Assembly: GCA_964614185.1 (NCBI GenBank) | Contig: CAZTKJ010000034.1 | Coordinates: 1-29,964 of the forward strand | Length of the DNA stretch: 29,964 bases | Origin: Suilimivivens sp964614185 | Lineage (GTDB): Bacteria; Bacillota; Clostridia; Lachnospirales; Lachnospiraceae | Reading direction: 5' to 3' | In this document: positions 7,233-16,000 of the stretch, in pieces | Layout of the letters: each line of letters starts with the position of its first letter | Numbering within the stretch: the first letter of the stretch is position 1 | Position numbers and translations under genes: made by a program | The notes under the pieces: model-generated | The model's input: the letters and a program-made list of their open reading frames with translations, nothing else | The model's database searches: none | Told to the model about the DNA's origin: nothing

Positions 7233-8222
7233 TTAACAGATAATGTCCTCATACTTCAATCTCACCAGATGATGCTCTGCCACTACAGACCGTCCTTCTT
7301 CCCCATTTAAAAGACGCTGCAGCTCTTCCATGGCCTTGGCGGAAATCTGTGCAAAATCCTGACGTACCGTATTCATCTGCTTTCCCACATATCCCATAAG
7401 GATGATGCCGTCAAAACCGCAGACCGGACGAAAAATGTCCATTTCAATCAATGCTTTCATGGCGCCAATGGCCATTAAATCGGATGCACATACCACAATA
7501 TCCCTGTTTTTAGCAAATTTCATGGTAATATTCCTTGCCGCCAGTTCAGAAAATTCCCCGTTCCGAATCATCAGGGACAGCTGCTTTTCTTTTACCAGAT
7601 CTTCTATACCGTGGATTCTTTCATCTGTTACATAGCCATTACGCTTTCCCGCAATGTAGAGTATCTTTTTGCAATCGTTTTCTTCTATTGTTTTTTTTGC
7701 CACATCATACTGAGCTTTTCTATGGTCAATCCCAATACAGCTTGTATCGTCATTTACAAAGGGAGCATCCACCACGACGCACTTAAATTTCCGGGAAGCA
7801 ATGAGCTTATGAAGCACTTTATCCTCTTTAGACATGCCATAGATAATAATACCTGCAATACTTTGGGATTGAAGATATCTGGAAATTTCTTCTTCCGATT
7901 TGTCCCTGAACATGAAAAAGAAAAGCGTGATCACATCAAGATTCAGTTCCATTGCTTTATTCAGCGCTCCTGAGATGTAGCGCATATCGATTTCATCAAT
8001 GGCATTTGTTTTCATGTTGCTGTTAATTAAAAGCGCTACTCTTCCGGCCTGCTTGGAAGAAAGGGCAGCTGCCACGGAATTCGGTACAAAATCAAGTTCC
8101 TTTACGGCTCTGTTGACCTTGTTCCTTGTTTCTTCACTGACATTAGGATAATTATTTAAAACTTTAGATACTGTTGAAATAGCTACTCCCGCATGTTTTG
8201 CAACATCTTTGATCGATATCAT
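7233..8222 (-). CDS. LacI-family transcriptional regulator
   Basis: The 329-residue product begins with a textbook LacI DNA-binding domain: ISIKDVAKHAGVAISTVSKV, then LNNYPNVSEETRNKV and a hinge around ALSSKQAGRVAL. It continues with a periplasmic-binding-protein-like sensor domain (about residues 60-325). Such proteins bind CG-centred palindromes as dimers and respond to sugars or sugar phosphates. The gene lies just upstream of glycogen phosphorylase. A perfect candidate operator sits in the phosphorylase promoter and a 12/14 copy lies 43 bases before this gene's own start, pointing to control of glgP and autoregulation. The effector is unknown, and a maltodextrin or related sugar is a guess from the neighbour. 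The ribosome binding site is weak (GGAAAG). Confidence 0.95.
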   Translation of the reverse strand: MISIKDVAKHAGVAISTVSKVLNNYPNVSEETRNKVNRAVKELDFVPNSVAAALSSKQAGRVALLINSNMKTNAIDEIDMRYISGALNKAMELNLDVITLFFFMFRDKSEEEISRYLQSQSIAGIIIYGMSKEDKVLHKLIASRKFKCVVVDAPFVNDDTSCIGIDHRKAQYDVAKKTIEENDCKKILYIAGKRNGYVTDERIHGIEDLVKEKQLSLMIRNGEFSELAARNITMKFAKNRDIVVCASDLMAIGAMKALIEMDIFRPVCGFDGIILMGYVGKQMNTVRQDFAQISAKAMEELQRLLNGEEGRSVVAEHHLVRLKYEDIIC

Positions 8223-8264
8223 AGAGCTTAGACTCTCTTTCCATTTTATAAATACCGCATTCTC

Positions 8265-8278
8265 GGAAAACGATTTCT
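8265..8278 (-). promoter_or_regulatory. Candidate autoregulatory operator upstream of the lacI-type gene
   Basis: GGAAAACGATTTCT on the plus strand matches 12 of 14 positions of the palindrome found in the glgP promoter. It lies upstream of a TATAAA-type -10 for the regulator gene. Two matching copies around the same regulator make chance similarity less likely. Confidence 0.55.
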
Positions 8279-8291
8279 TCTATCATAATAT

Positions 8292-8320
8292 AAAAGAGCG
8301 GCATTGTCTACCGCTCTTTT
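8292..8320 (-). terminator. Terminator after the CheY-like gene
   Basis: AAAAGAGCGG and CCGCTCTTTT form a perfect 10-bp stem with a 9-base loop, 15 bases past the stop codon of the response regulator. On the minus strand the stem ends in TTTT. It separates the CheX/CheY pair from the lacI-glgP unit. Confidence 0.9.
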
Positions 8321-8334
8321 GTAAAATTTCTTCT

Positions 8335-8703
8335 CTATTCCATTGCTTCTGCAATTTTATTGATGGTCTTTATTACCTCTTCCGTTTCAAAAGGCTTGGT
8401 AATGAATTCGTCTGCTCCCTCTTTAAGAGCCTGTATCATTTTCTCTTTCTGTCCGGCAGCTGTAATCATAACTACATGTGCATCTTTATCTAAATGCTTG
8501 ATCAACTGAAGAGCCTGTATACCGTCCGTAATCGGCATGGTAATATCCATGGTTACAAGATCAGGTTTTAACTCTTTGTACTTCAAAAATCCTTCATCAC
8601 CGTTAACAGCTTCGTCAATTACCTCATATCCCGCATCTTCCAAGATCTGTCTTAACATTTTACGTGATGTTCTGGAATCATCCACAATCAATATTTTAAC
8701 CAT
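8335..8703 (-). CDS. CheY-like single-domain response regulator
   Basis: The 122-residue product is a stand-alone receiver domain. Acidic-pocket residues Asp8 and Asp9 (ILIVDDS), the phospho-acceptor Asp53 (VTMDITMP), Thr81 and Lys103 (ITKPF) are all present. No output domain follows, so it acts by protein-protein contact, like CheY, or as a phosphate sink. It lies 12 bases after a gene with a CheX/CheC-type phosphatase motif, and the two probably form an operon. No histidine kinase, flagellar or other chemotaxis gene occurs in the window, so the cognate kinase and target are unknown. Confidence 0.93.
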   Translation of the reverse strand: MVKILIVDDSRTSRKMLRQILEDAGYEVIDEAVNGDEGFLKYKELKPDLVTMDITMPITDGIQALQLIKHLDKDAHVVMITAAGQKEKMIQALKEGADEFITKPFETEEVIKTINKIAEAME

Positions 8704-8715
8704 CTCCCTGCCCTC

Positions 8716-9603
8716 CTAATCCATCGTTATATCTTGCCCTACTGATATCAGGAAATTCATACGGTTGCCCCTTACATAAATAGGAATCACCAACATTTCC
8801 ATACTTTCTACTTTCATAATGTCCTGTCCAAACTCAGGCGGGTAAAGTTCTAAAGAGACTCCCTTCTGACTGGCCGCTGATGCATATAATCCGTTAATGC
8901 AATTTAAAAGTTCACCAATAGAATCTAAAGCGTCCTCGTTAACTTCTTCAAATTTCTCTCTGCCAAAAATAGAGGCCACATATAAAAGTTCATCCTCCCT
9001 TCCTGCCATGCCGCAGGTAATGCTGGGAGTTCCTTCCATTTTTTGAATAGCCGCATTCTCTGCGCCTATCCCCTTGGTAATATAGGCTCTGTCAGGATAG
9101 ATTTCCGTGTCCACACAACGCCTCATAGTACGAATGGCGGTTCCTGCCACGTCTAAAAACTTATCAGCTTCCACCGGAAGGAATATAGATAAAATACGGT
9201 CTACGTCGTCACTTTTAATATCATCAATATCAGAAGCCATCAATCCGTTATCATAGCGGTAATCCAGCATATACTGTTCTAACTGCTCAACAGTCATGAG
9301 CTGCTGATCTTCAAGAGCCTGTGCGAAAGCCAGATAAGCATTGCCCTGCTTCTTTAAAAGCGCTTCTACCTGATCTTCCGTCAAATATCCTTTTTCTACT
9401 GCAATATCGCCAAAACGTTTATCCATTACGGCCTGAAGCCGATTGACTTTTTCCGCTTCATCCTGTGACATAAGTCCCTCTGCCACAGCAATCAATCCCA
9501 GCTTGACCCTTACCTTCTGCTGCTGGGCTAAAAGGTCATTGAACTGTTCTTTCGTAATCAATCCTTTGGCTATTAAGTAATTTCCCACAATACTTGCTAC
9601 CAT
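8716..9603 (-). CDS. CheX/CheC-like phosphatase domain with N-terminal MshEN-like repeats
   Basis: The 295-residue product has two parts. Residues 5-113 contain four similar helical units of about 25 residues (VGNYLIAKGLITKEQ, LGLIAVAEGLMSQDE, FGDIAVEKGYLTEDQ and AFAQALEDQQLMTVEQ). They resemble the (L)Gxx(L)xxxGxLTxxQ pattern of GspE N-terminal/MshEN domains. Residues 135-295 resemble CheX. Asp227, Glu231 and Asn234 followed by Pro255 fit the D/S-x3-E-x2-N...P motif of CheC/CheX/FliY phosphatases that dephosphorylate CheY. With a CheY-like gene 12 bases downstream, it is probably that protein's phosphatase. Some MshEN domains bind cyclic di-GMP, and whether these repeats do is not known. AGGAGG precedes the ATG. 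Confidence 0.75.
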   Translation of the reverse strand: MVASIVGNYLIAKGLITKEQFNDLLAQQQKVRVKLGLIAVAEGLMSQDEAEKVNRLQAVMDKRFGDIAVEKGYLTEDQVEALLKKQGNAYLAFAQALEDQQLMTVEQLEQYMLDYRYDNGLMASDIDDIKSDDVDRILSIFLPVEADKFLDVAGTAIRTMRRCVDTEIYPDRAYITKGIGAENAAIQKMEGTPSITCGMAGREDELLYVASIFGREKFEEVNEDALDSIGELLNCINGLYASAASQKGVSLELYPPEFGQDIMKVESMEMLVIPIYVRGNRMNFLISVGQDITMD

Positions 9604-9635
9604 GGTGTTTCCTCCTTGTATTCCCCATATATTTT

Positions 9636-9664
9636 AGAATAATATATTTCCTGCCTTAAGTCAA
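9636..9664 (-). promoter_or_regulatory. Promoter of the cheX-like/cheY-like operon
   Basis: On the minus strand TTGACT (9659-9664, five of six consensus bases) and TATTCT (9636-9641, four of six) are spaced by 17 bases, 33 bases before the start codon. Confidence 0.6.
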
Positions 9665-9702
9665 TGAACAAAGAGTCTGTCCAGGGTCTTTTCTGTGAAG
9701 TC

Positions 9703-9731
9703 AAAAAGACAGCCCTAAAGGACTGTCTTTT
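9703..9731 (-). terminator. Terminator after the phosphofructokinase gene
   Basis: AAAAGACAG (9704-9712) pairs with CTGTCTTTT (9723-9731) around a 10-base loop, 12 bases past the pfp stop. A T-rich flank follows on the minus strand. Confidence 0.85.
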
Positions 9732-9743
9732 ATTTTCCATCTG

Positions 9744-10973
9744 TTATTTGCGCACTAAATGACGAGGTGTGCCGTTTACAAAAATCGGCAGTAATTCACC
9801 CATGATAAGAGGTCTTGCATAATTGATATATCCTTCATTCAATCCACAGCCGTCTTCTGTGATCCATTCTGCCGGAACAGGTCTTTCCACATTGGCAATG
9901 GCATGGATATCATATGCGCTTGTTCCACACTGATAAGGATCATCACCATTTCTGTCAAGGGTGATCATCATGCCTGTTTTTCCTGCTTCTGCTGCAAGAA
10001 CTGCATCATGTCCTACCTGGAATGCTTCATTGATATCTGTTAAGGATGCAAGGTGGGTAGCTGCTCTTTGAAGGGTTGAAAACTCAACAGCTCTGGTCTT
10101 TAATCCTGTCTCTGCTGCTACTAAAGAAGCAAGATAAGCTGCAGTACCTGACATCTGCTTATGTCCAAATGCATCTACTGCAATATTTTCATTTGCAAGC
10201 TCACATACATAACGTCCATCTGCTACATGAACGCCTTCTGAAACAGCGATTACTACAGAAGACCTGGTTGCTGCCAGTTCTTTTACTTTAGCCATAAAAG
10301 CATCTATATCAAATACCTTTTCCGGTAAATAGATAGCGTCTGCTCCTGTGCAGTCATCACCCTTTGCAAGAGCTGCAGCTGCTGTCAGCCAGCCTGCGTT
10401 ACGTCCCATGATTTCAACAATACAAACGGTGGGTTTCTTTGCTCCGAAAGATTCATTGTCACGGATGATCTCTTTTAAGCTGGTTGCAATATATTTTGCA
10501 GCACTGCCATAGCCGGGACAGTGATCTGTCACAGGGAGGTCATTATCAATGGTCTTAGGTACTCCCATGAATCTCTGAGGCTTATTATGTGCTGCTGCAT
10601 AATCAGATAACATCTTAACGGTATCCATGGAATCATTTCCGCCTGCATAGAACAGACATTCAATATCATGCTTTTCCATGATTTCAAATACCTTTTCGTA
10701 TACATCTTCATGTCCTTCGATCTTGGGCATTTTGAAACGGCAGGATCCAAGAAACGCAGAGGGGGTTCTCTTTAACAGTTCAATACCTGTAGGATCATCC
10801 AGATACGGCTCCAGCTCGATCAGCTTGTCCTCTAAAAATCCTTCAATACCATGTACCATACCATATACTTTCTTAACTCCGATCTGCTTAGCTGCGGCGT
10901 ATACACCTGCTACAGAAGAGTTAATTACGGCTGTAGGGCCGCCTGACTGTCCAACTACGATATTACCTTTCAT
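9744..10973 (-). CDS. pfp: PPi-type 6-phosphofructokinase
   Basis: Phosphofructokinases add a second phosphate to fructose-6-phosphate in glycolysis. The 409-residue product has the donor-site signature of the pyrophosphate-dependent, reversible type: GGNDS at residues 111-115, with Asp where ATP enzymes have Gly, and PKTIDND at residues 139-145, with Lys140 where ATP enzymes have Gly. Other landmarks are GQSGGPTAVINSS at the N-terminus and VEIMGRNAGWL. The protein is longer than bacterial ATP-PFK (about 320 residues), as expected. A promoter with a perfect -10 lies 80-107 bases upstream, and the leader carries a hairpin. Use of PPi saves ATP and allows flux in both directions, which fits a saccharolytic anaerobe. 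Confidence 0.93.
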   Translation of the reverse strand: MKGNIVVGQSGGPTAVINSSVAGVYAAAKQIGVKKVYGMVHGIEGFLEDKLIELEPYLDDPTGIELLKRTPSAFLGSCRFKMPKIEGHEDVYEKVFEIMEKHDIECLFYAGGNDSMDTVKMLSDYAAAHNKPQRFMGVPKTIDNDLPVTDHCPGYGSAAKYIATSLKEIIRDNESFGAKKPTVCIVEIMGRNAGWLTAAAALAKGDDCTGADAIYLPEKVFDIDAFMAKVKELAATRSSVVIAVSEGVHVADGRYVCELANENIAVDAFGHKQMSGTAAYLASLVAAETGLKTRAVEFSTLQRAATHLASLTDINEAFQVGHDAVLAAEAGKTGMMITLDRNGDDPYQCGTSAYDIHAIANVERPVPAEWITEDGCGLNEGYINYARPLIMGELLPIFVNGTPRHLVRK

Positions 10974-11008
10974 TTTTTCTCTCCTTAAATAAATATAAAT
11001 TTTCCTAT

Positions 11009-11037
11009 GGCCGTCATCACTTCACTTTCGGACGGCC
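11009..11037 (-). promoter_or_regulatory. Leader hairpin of the pfp transcript
   Basis: GGCCGTC (11009-11015) and GACGGCC (11031-11037) form a 7-bp GC-rich stem with a 15-base loop in the pfp leader. It lies between the -10 at 11052-11057 and the ribosome binding site. On the minus strand it is not followed by a T-run, so it is not an obvious terminator for transcripts reaching it. A stabilising or regulatory leader structure is possible. Confidence 0.4.
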
Positions 11038-11051
11038 TTTTCAACATTTCG

Positions 11052-11080
11052 ATTATAGCAGACTTTTTACTGCTTTACAA
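11052..11080 (-). promoter_or_regulatory. Promoter of pfp
   Basis: On the minus strand TTGTAA (11075-11080) and a perfect TATAAT (11052-11057) are 17 bases apart. The -35 lies inside the last codons of the upstream lipoprotein gene. Confidence 0.7.
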
Positions 11081-11957
11081 GCTGATACATGCTAAATGTG
11101 GAAATATTCACCATCTGATAAGTTCCATCACTTTGCTGCTCTAAGGAAATTCCGTAATCATATTTGGCATTGGCAGTCACACCTTCTTTGCCTTCCATAG
11201 TGAGTCTTTCCGGAAACAGTACCAGATAAATTCCTTCTCCCTTGGAAAAACCAAGAGATTCATTTTCAATGTCACAGCCGTAAGTGCCTGTATGCATATT
11301 GTCTTCCTTTTGGTCACTGTCCATATACCATGTGTAGGTCCCGTCTTCTCTTATAACAAGATAACCGGCGCCGAACATATTCCACTCTCCTACCAGGAAT
11401 TTCTTTGCCTCTTCTTCCGATTCTTCATTACCGGGAACTGTCATTACCACAGAATTCATTGCCTTAAGGGCTTCCTGCTGTTTCTTGTCAAACTCTCTAT
11501 TGTCTGCCACATAGACCATTGTATACGCATAATAGTTTTCTGCAAAAAATCTTTGAAGACTCTTCATGACCTGTCCGTTTTCTTCATACTGACAGCTCCA
11601 CTCATACCAGCTGCTGTCGTTTACCTCGATCTTTTTAGGTTCACTAAGTTCCTGATAACCCGGATAGGTACTGTAAATCTGCTTTGTCATCTGCAGCATA
11701 TCCAGGGGATGCTGATACATGTTTTCCCTGGAGCAGGAAACTCCGAGCACTGCATTATCTCCTGATTCAAAAAGAAGACTGGAATCTGTTGCATTTTCTT
11801 CATTGCTGGTCCACACAGAATCGTCATACAGCATTACAAGACCTCCAAGACCCGCCTGCTTATACTCCTTTTCCTTCTTTCCGCATCCTGAAAGCGCTGC
11901 CAGTAAAAATACCGTAAGAGCTCCCAGATAGAATAATTTCTTACCTTTTATGATCAT
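11067..11957 (-). CDS. Putative lipoprotein of unknown function
   Basis: I do not recognise a named family. The 296-residue product starts with Lys-rich residues, a hydrophobic segment and the lipobox LSGC (Cys25), so it should be a membrane-anchored lipoprotein. Residues 30-180 are mixed alpha/beta. The C-terminal 110 residues contain GEWNMFGAGYLVIREDGTYT and several short beta-strand-like segments, reminiscent of the small lipocalin-like domains of Clostridia lipoproteins. An in-frame ATG at 12041 would add 28 residues without a signal character. The ATG at 11957 has GGAG upstream and lies downstream of a good promoter at 12013-12041, which settles the start. The gene has its own promoter and is followed by the pfp promoter, so it is probably monocistronic. 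Confidence 0.8.
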   Translation of the reverse strand: MIIKGKKLFYLGALTVFLLAALSGCGKKEKEYKQAGLGGLVMLYDDSVWTSNEENATDSSLLFESGDNAVLGVSCSRENMYQHPLDMLQMTKQIYSTYPGYQELSEPKKIEVNDSSWYEWSCQYEENGQVMKSLQRFFAENYYAYTMVYVADNREFDKKQQEALKAMNSVVMTVPGNEESEEEAKKFLVGEWNMFGAGYLVIREDGTYTWYMDSDQKEDNMHTGTYGCDIENESLGFSKGEGIYLVLFPERLTMEGKEGVTANAKYDYGISLEQQSDGTYQMVNISTFSMYQLVKQ

Positions 11958-12012
11958 ATTTCCGCCACTCCGTTCTTTAAATAAATTTCCCAAAGTAAAA
12001 CACTCTGTTCCT

Positions 12013-12041
12013 ATGCTACACCAAATTTCCGTATATCTCAA
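12013..12041 (-). promoter_or_regulatory. Promoter of the lipoprotein gene
   Basis: On the minus strand TTGAGA (12036-12041, five of six consensus bases) and TAGCAT (12013-12018, four of six) are 17 bases apart. Transcription from here would begin after the upstream ATG at 12041, supporting the start at 11957. Confidence 0.6.
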
Positions 12042-12083
12042 TTATTCTTTTTTAAAAAATCTGCCATTTCACAAAATTTTCAT

Positions 12084-12110
12084 AAAAAGCGCAAGCCCGG
12101 CGGCTTGCGC
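12084..12110 (-). terminator. Terminator of the toxin-antitoxin operon
   Basis: GCGCAAGCC (12089-12097) pairs perfectly with GGCTTGCGC (12102-12110) around a 4-base loop. On the minus strand it is followed by TTTTT. It lies 15 bases past the PIN toxin stop codon. Confidence 0.92.
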
Positions 12111-12125
12111 TCCAAGAATTGTTTC

Positions 12126-12545
12126 TTATTCTTCAATATCACTCATGATAATATCTATCATTTGTCTTGGGGTTACTACAAACGTTTTCTCCGGAAAGTG
12201 CTTAATATTGCCTGTAACCAAGTAGGCCTCCTCTGTTTTCCGCTCTTCCATAACTACTTCGTAAAATACTCTGTCTTTAGAATCAGGTAGTTCCACATTA
12301 AGTTCATCTGCATCAACATAAATACCCATCTGCTCAATTTCACCAACTACATCATCAATAATATCCTGTGTAAAATGAAACTTGGGTCGAGCAAGAACTT
12401 CCCTATATTCATTGACAATATGCATATTCAACAGCGGTATAATCATGCCATCGTAAACAAATTCCAATACATTGCCCGGAGCCGAATCCCATTTCAGCAT
12501 AGCAGAAACTAAAACGTTGGTGTCAATGACTACGTAATACCTCAA
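12126..12545 (-). CDS. PIN-domain toxin (putative endoribonuclease)
   Basis: The 139-residue product belongs to the PIN-domain family of putative toxin components. PIN toxins are Mg2+-dependent RNases. Likely acidic active-site residues are Asp8 (VIDTNVL), Glu46 (VNEYREV), and Asp88/Asp91 (PDSKD). The fourth position is Asn113 in VTGNIKHF, where many relatives have Asp. The start codon is TTG at 12545. No ATG fits, and GTGAGG, overlapping the antitoxin stop codon, stands six bases upstream. The antitoxin gene ends only nine bases before it, so translation is probably coupled. The cellular RNA target is unknown. Confidence 0.9.
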   Translation of the reverse strand: MRYYVVIDTNVLVSAMLKWDSAPGNVLEFVYDGMIIPLLNMHIVNEYREVLARPKFHFTQDIIDDVVGEIEQMGIYVDADELNVELPDSKDRVFYEVVMEERKTEEAYLVTGNIKHFPEKTFVVTPRQMIDIIMSDIEE

Positions 12546-12554
12546 ACTGTTACC

Positions 12555-12836
12555 TCACTCTCTTACAGCAGATATTTCTGCATTAATTTCATCTAAAGAC
12601 ATTTCTGAAATTCCGTTCTCTGATGCGATACGACTGGCAGCCTTCATTGCGCTCAGACCACGATTTTCAGGAATACTATCTAACTTCATACTAAATGGAA
12701 TACCATTTTCCTGTATAAGCCTTGACATGCACATGCGGAGATAGGTCTGCAAATCAATGCCAAGTCTTTCACAGATATTGACTGCCTTAATTCGTGCAGT
12801 TTCTTCCGCACGAAACTGAACTAATGTATTTGCCAT
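12555..12836 (-). CDS. RelB/DinJ-family antitoxin
   Basis: The 93-residue product starts with a short beta strand (NTLVQFRAEE) and helices that form a ribbon-helix-helix DNA-binding domain of the RelB/DinJ type (ICERLGIDLQTYLRMCMSRL). Its acidic C-terminus (MSLDEINAEISAVRE) would wrap and inhibit the toxin. RelB/DinJ antitoxins are best known with RelE/YafQ toxins, but here the partner directly downstream is a PIN-domain protein. GGGAGG precedes the ATG. Autorepression through the inverted repeat at 12882-12899 is likely, as is usual for type II systems. Confidence 0.9.
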   Translation of the reverse strand: MANTLVQFRAEETARIKAVNICERLGIDLQTYLRMCMSRLIQENGIPFSMKLDSIPENRGLSAMKAASRIASENGISEMSLDEINAEISAVRE

Positions 12837-12868
12837 GATTTATCCCTCCCAATAGATTTTATGTTTTT

Positions 12869-12899
12869 ATTATAACATGTTTGATTGCAGTTGTAATCA
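12869..12899 (-). promoter_or_regulatory. Promoter and candidate operator of the antitoxin-toxin operon
   Basis: The minus strand has a perfect TATAAT (12869-12874) and, 17 bases upstream, TTACAA (12892-12897). An imperfect inverted repeat TGATTGCAG/TTGTAATCA (12882-12899, seven of nine pairs) overlaps the -35. That position suits autorepression by the RelB-like protein. Confidence 0.55.
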
Positions 12900-12984
12900 T
12901 TTGATTTTATATTTTCCTGATCTTTTTAAATTATTCAAATAAGCAGCCATTTCTGCAATCATCAAAATAGTAATAAGAACAAGT

Positions 12985-13013
12985 AAATGCTCCCTGCAAT
13001 GCAGGGAGCATTT
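12985..13013 (-). terminator. Hairpin after the giant surface-protein gene
   Basis: AAATGCTCCCTGC (12985-12997) pairs perfectly over 13 bases with GCAGGGAGCATTT (13001-13013). It lies 31 bases past the stop codon of the giant gene. The tail on the minus strand is only moderately T-rich (TTTACTTGTT). Confidence 0.8.
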
Positions 13014-13043
13014 GTTGCGGCATCATCTGTCGATATGCATTTC

Positions 13044-16000
13044 TTAGTTCTTAATATTTACAGTCATATTAACTTTAACAGTATTGTACGTATCCGTAGC
13101 CTGATTGAACACATTCACATAGATTGGCAGTGTCACCTTGCTTCCTGCCTTGTACTTGCTTTTTGCCTGCTCGGAAGCAAACTGGATTTTCACTTTTGCA
13201 CTCTTAGAATCTTCATCACGTTCAAGCATGTATACCCGGAAATCTGTATTACTGGTGACAAGTTCTCCTTCCTCTGTGCACAAAATATGCATTTCGCCCG
13301 ATGGCGTATTGTTGATGGATGCCTTTATCTCTGCTACAGCGGCAGTATCAGATGAACCCTGTTTAAATAATGTCACTGCTGTTACATCTGATTTTGCAGT
13401 CAGTTTAGACTGTGTAGGTTTGATCTTAACAGGCACATAATATGTCTTACCATAAATGGTATGGACTGCCAGCCGCATCTCATAATTGACCTTGGTGGAA
13501 AATTCTTCTCCGTTCTTAGCTCTTACAATGCATTTTGCCGGATCTTCCTCATCCTGTTCCAGCCAGAATCTCCAACTCTCATTGTTGCCCTTTTCAGGAG
13601 GTTCAATATCAATCCACTCAATAATATCAGCGTCTTTGTCGGAAAGAGTTACATTGTAAGTGATTCCACTCTCATCTCTGTTCAGCAGATCTATTTTGCC
13701 ACTGGCTTTTGCCGTTGCCTTTATTGCTTTGTTTTCTACAGCCACCGTAATCTTAACAGGCTTCAAGGTCATTTTGACGCCTGTTAAATCACCTCTGATA
13801 ACCGGTGTGATTTCAAAGGAATAGCTTCCATTGTTTGCTACGCGGCCTTCTCTCAGACTTACTGCTATGATCCCATCATCCGGATAGAAACGCCAGTCAA
13901 ACTTATCTGCTTCCGCCTGCTGCGCTGCTTTTCCCGTAAAGGCAATCTTGACGTCCTCGAAATGGCTTGAACCGTAATTCTTACTCAATGTCAGCTTTGT
14001 CTGCTGTTTTTTATTGAAGTTATCTTCCGGATTTTCCTCAAACAGGTATTTTCCCGTATAAAGCATGTTGCAGGTCAGCTTGCCGGAGGCTGCCTTTGCG
14101 GTGGGGATTTCATTCTTTACCGTCACCGTATACTTCTGCTCTTTCAAAGGCATCTCTATGCCGTTCTTTTTTGCATGCGGTTCTAACGTGAAGGTATATG
14201 AGCCCTCCGGCACTTTCTCAGAGCCTCTTACTTTCAATCTGTCGCCTTCAAAATCTATCTTAAGTCCGGATCTGTCTTCTTCTCCGGCGCCTTTTGGCCA
14301 GGAGGTCATGACTGCATCCACATATTCAAAATGCCATGACGTATCGGACAAAGCAATGAAGGTATTGTCTTCATTCATAAAGGCCATATTCATTTTGCTG
14401 GCGGTCTTACCATATTTCACAGCAGGCATTGAATTCTTAACTGTTACAGTCAGTTTCATGGCCCCGGGTATGGGTAAATGCACCTCGCCATCACAGGTTT
14501 CCAGTCCTGAAGGTGTTAATGTAAATTCATAGGTACCCGGCGTCACATTGACATGTTTATCATCAGCTCTTCTGTCACCCCAGCAGATGGCAAACTCTTT
14601 GCCGTCAGTCTCTTCTTCCTCCTGCCACCGGTCTTCGATCCATAGTTCCTCTTCCGCACCCTTTGGCTTTTTCGTTAATTCCCAGTCCCAGTAAATATTC
14701 GATACCATGTCTGCATTGGTTCCGGTCAGCAGAATGGAATTTCTCGTATACACATTACCTTCTGTCGCCACATCAATGGTTACTTTCGGTGCTTGCAGAG
14801 CTGCCGTTATCTTAGGTGAGTTCACCGTTACGGCAATATTGATACTCTTTAAATCCTTACGCTCACCATTCACCCAGGTATAAGGCGTTACTGTCACCGT
14901 ATACGCGCCATCAGGTATCTCTGAATCCACAGAGCCTAAGATCAAATCTGCTTCGTCACAGATATCCCAGCCTGCCGGGCAGAAACTAATGTCTAAAAGG
15001 TCAACGCCCTTGGGGCCTTTGGTCACTGCCACGTCATAGCGCACCTCTTCACAAGAAATGCTTGGCTTCAAATGGATAAACTGCCATGTATTTCCTCTGG
15101 TATCCAGTTTATTAATAGTTACCTTCGTCTGGCTTGCACTGACAGTGGGCAGCGTATCTGTAATATTTACCGTCAATTTCACCGGAGACAGCGCTTTATC
15201 TTCTCCATCCGCGCCAATTACATAAGGCGTCAGATTAAATGTATAGCTTCCTTTTACTACTTTATCCGGCTTCGCAAAGTATGCCCTGTAAGTAATTCCA
15301 TATTCATCGCTTTCTTCGTCTATTTGTGCTAATCTGATTACATTCTGCTTAGTTCCTGCATTGGTATCATCAATGTCGTACCAGGCAATTTTCTCTCCAT
15401 TATTAAGAGTCAGTTTTACCTGATTACCTTCCTGAGCCCATTCATCGAAATTTTTGTTTACGGTAATGGTCTTAGCCGATAAAACAACTGCAGGATCAGC
15501 TGATGTCAGGTTGAAGGTCAGCTGATAAGAGGCATCGTAAGATTCAGTATTACCAATCAAACATATTGCCTGTGTGTAGGTAACCATTGCTTTGTTGACA
15601 GCGTCAGGTTTTCCAAGAGAGGTAACGGTTATACTGCCATCCTCTGCTGTTTCCAGTTTTACATAAGCACCGTCAGTCTCATCGTCTGTCAGCTGCCACT
15701 TTCCACCTATATTTACAAGATACTCTGTCCTTTCCGCAATGCTGCTGACAAATTCTGTCTGTCCCTGTAATGTAATATCTGCGCATCCTTCACGTCCTGC
15801 CGGAAGCAGAATACTGCTTGTGCTTAACTGAAGTTTCGGTTTCTCATTCTTTACGGTAACTTTCAGTTTTACAGGTTCTAAGGCTGCTCCCCTCCTTATT
15901 GGATTCCCTTCCTCATCTTCACCATATAACCATGCGTATACCAAATAATTATAAGTTCCATTCGGAGTTGCGGTAGTAGGAATGGCAGCAAAACAATAGA

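Noticed and set aside
11292..11765. 157-residue plus-strand open frame opposite the lipoprotein gene
   Set aside because: The opposite strand has a lipobox, ribosome binding site and promoter; this frame has none of these.
14065..14532. 155-residue plus-strand open frame
   Set aside because: It is antisense to the Ig-like repeats of the giant protein, with no independent support.
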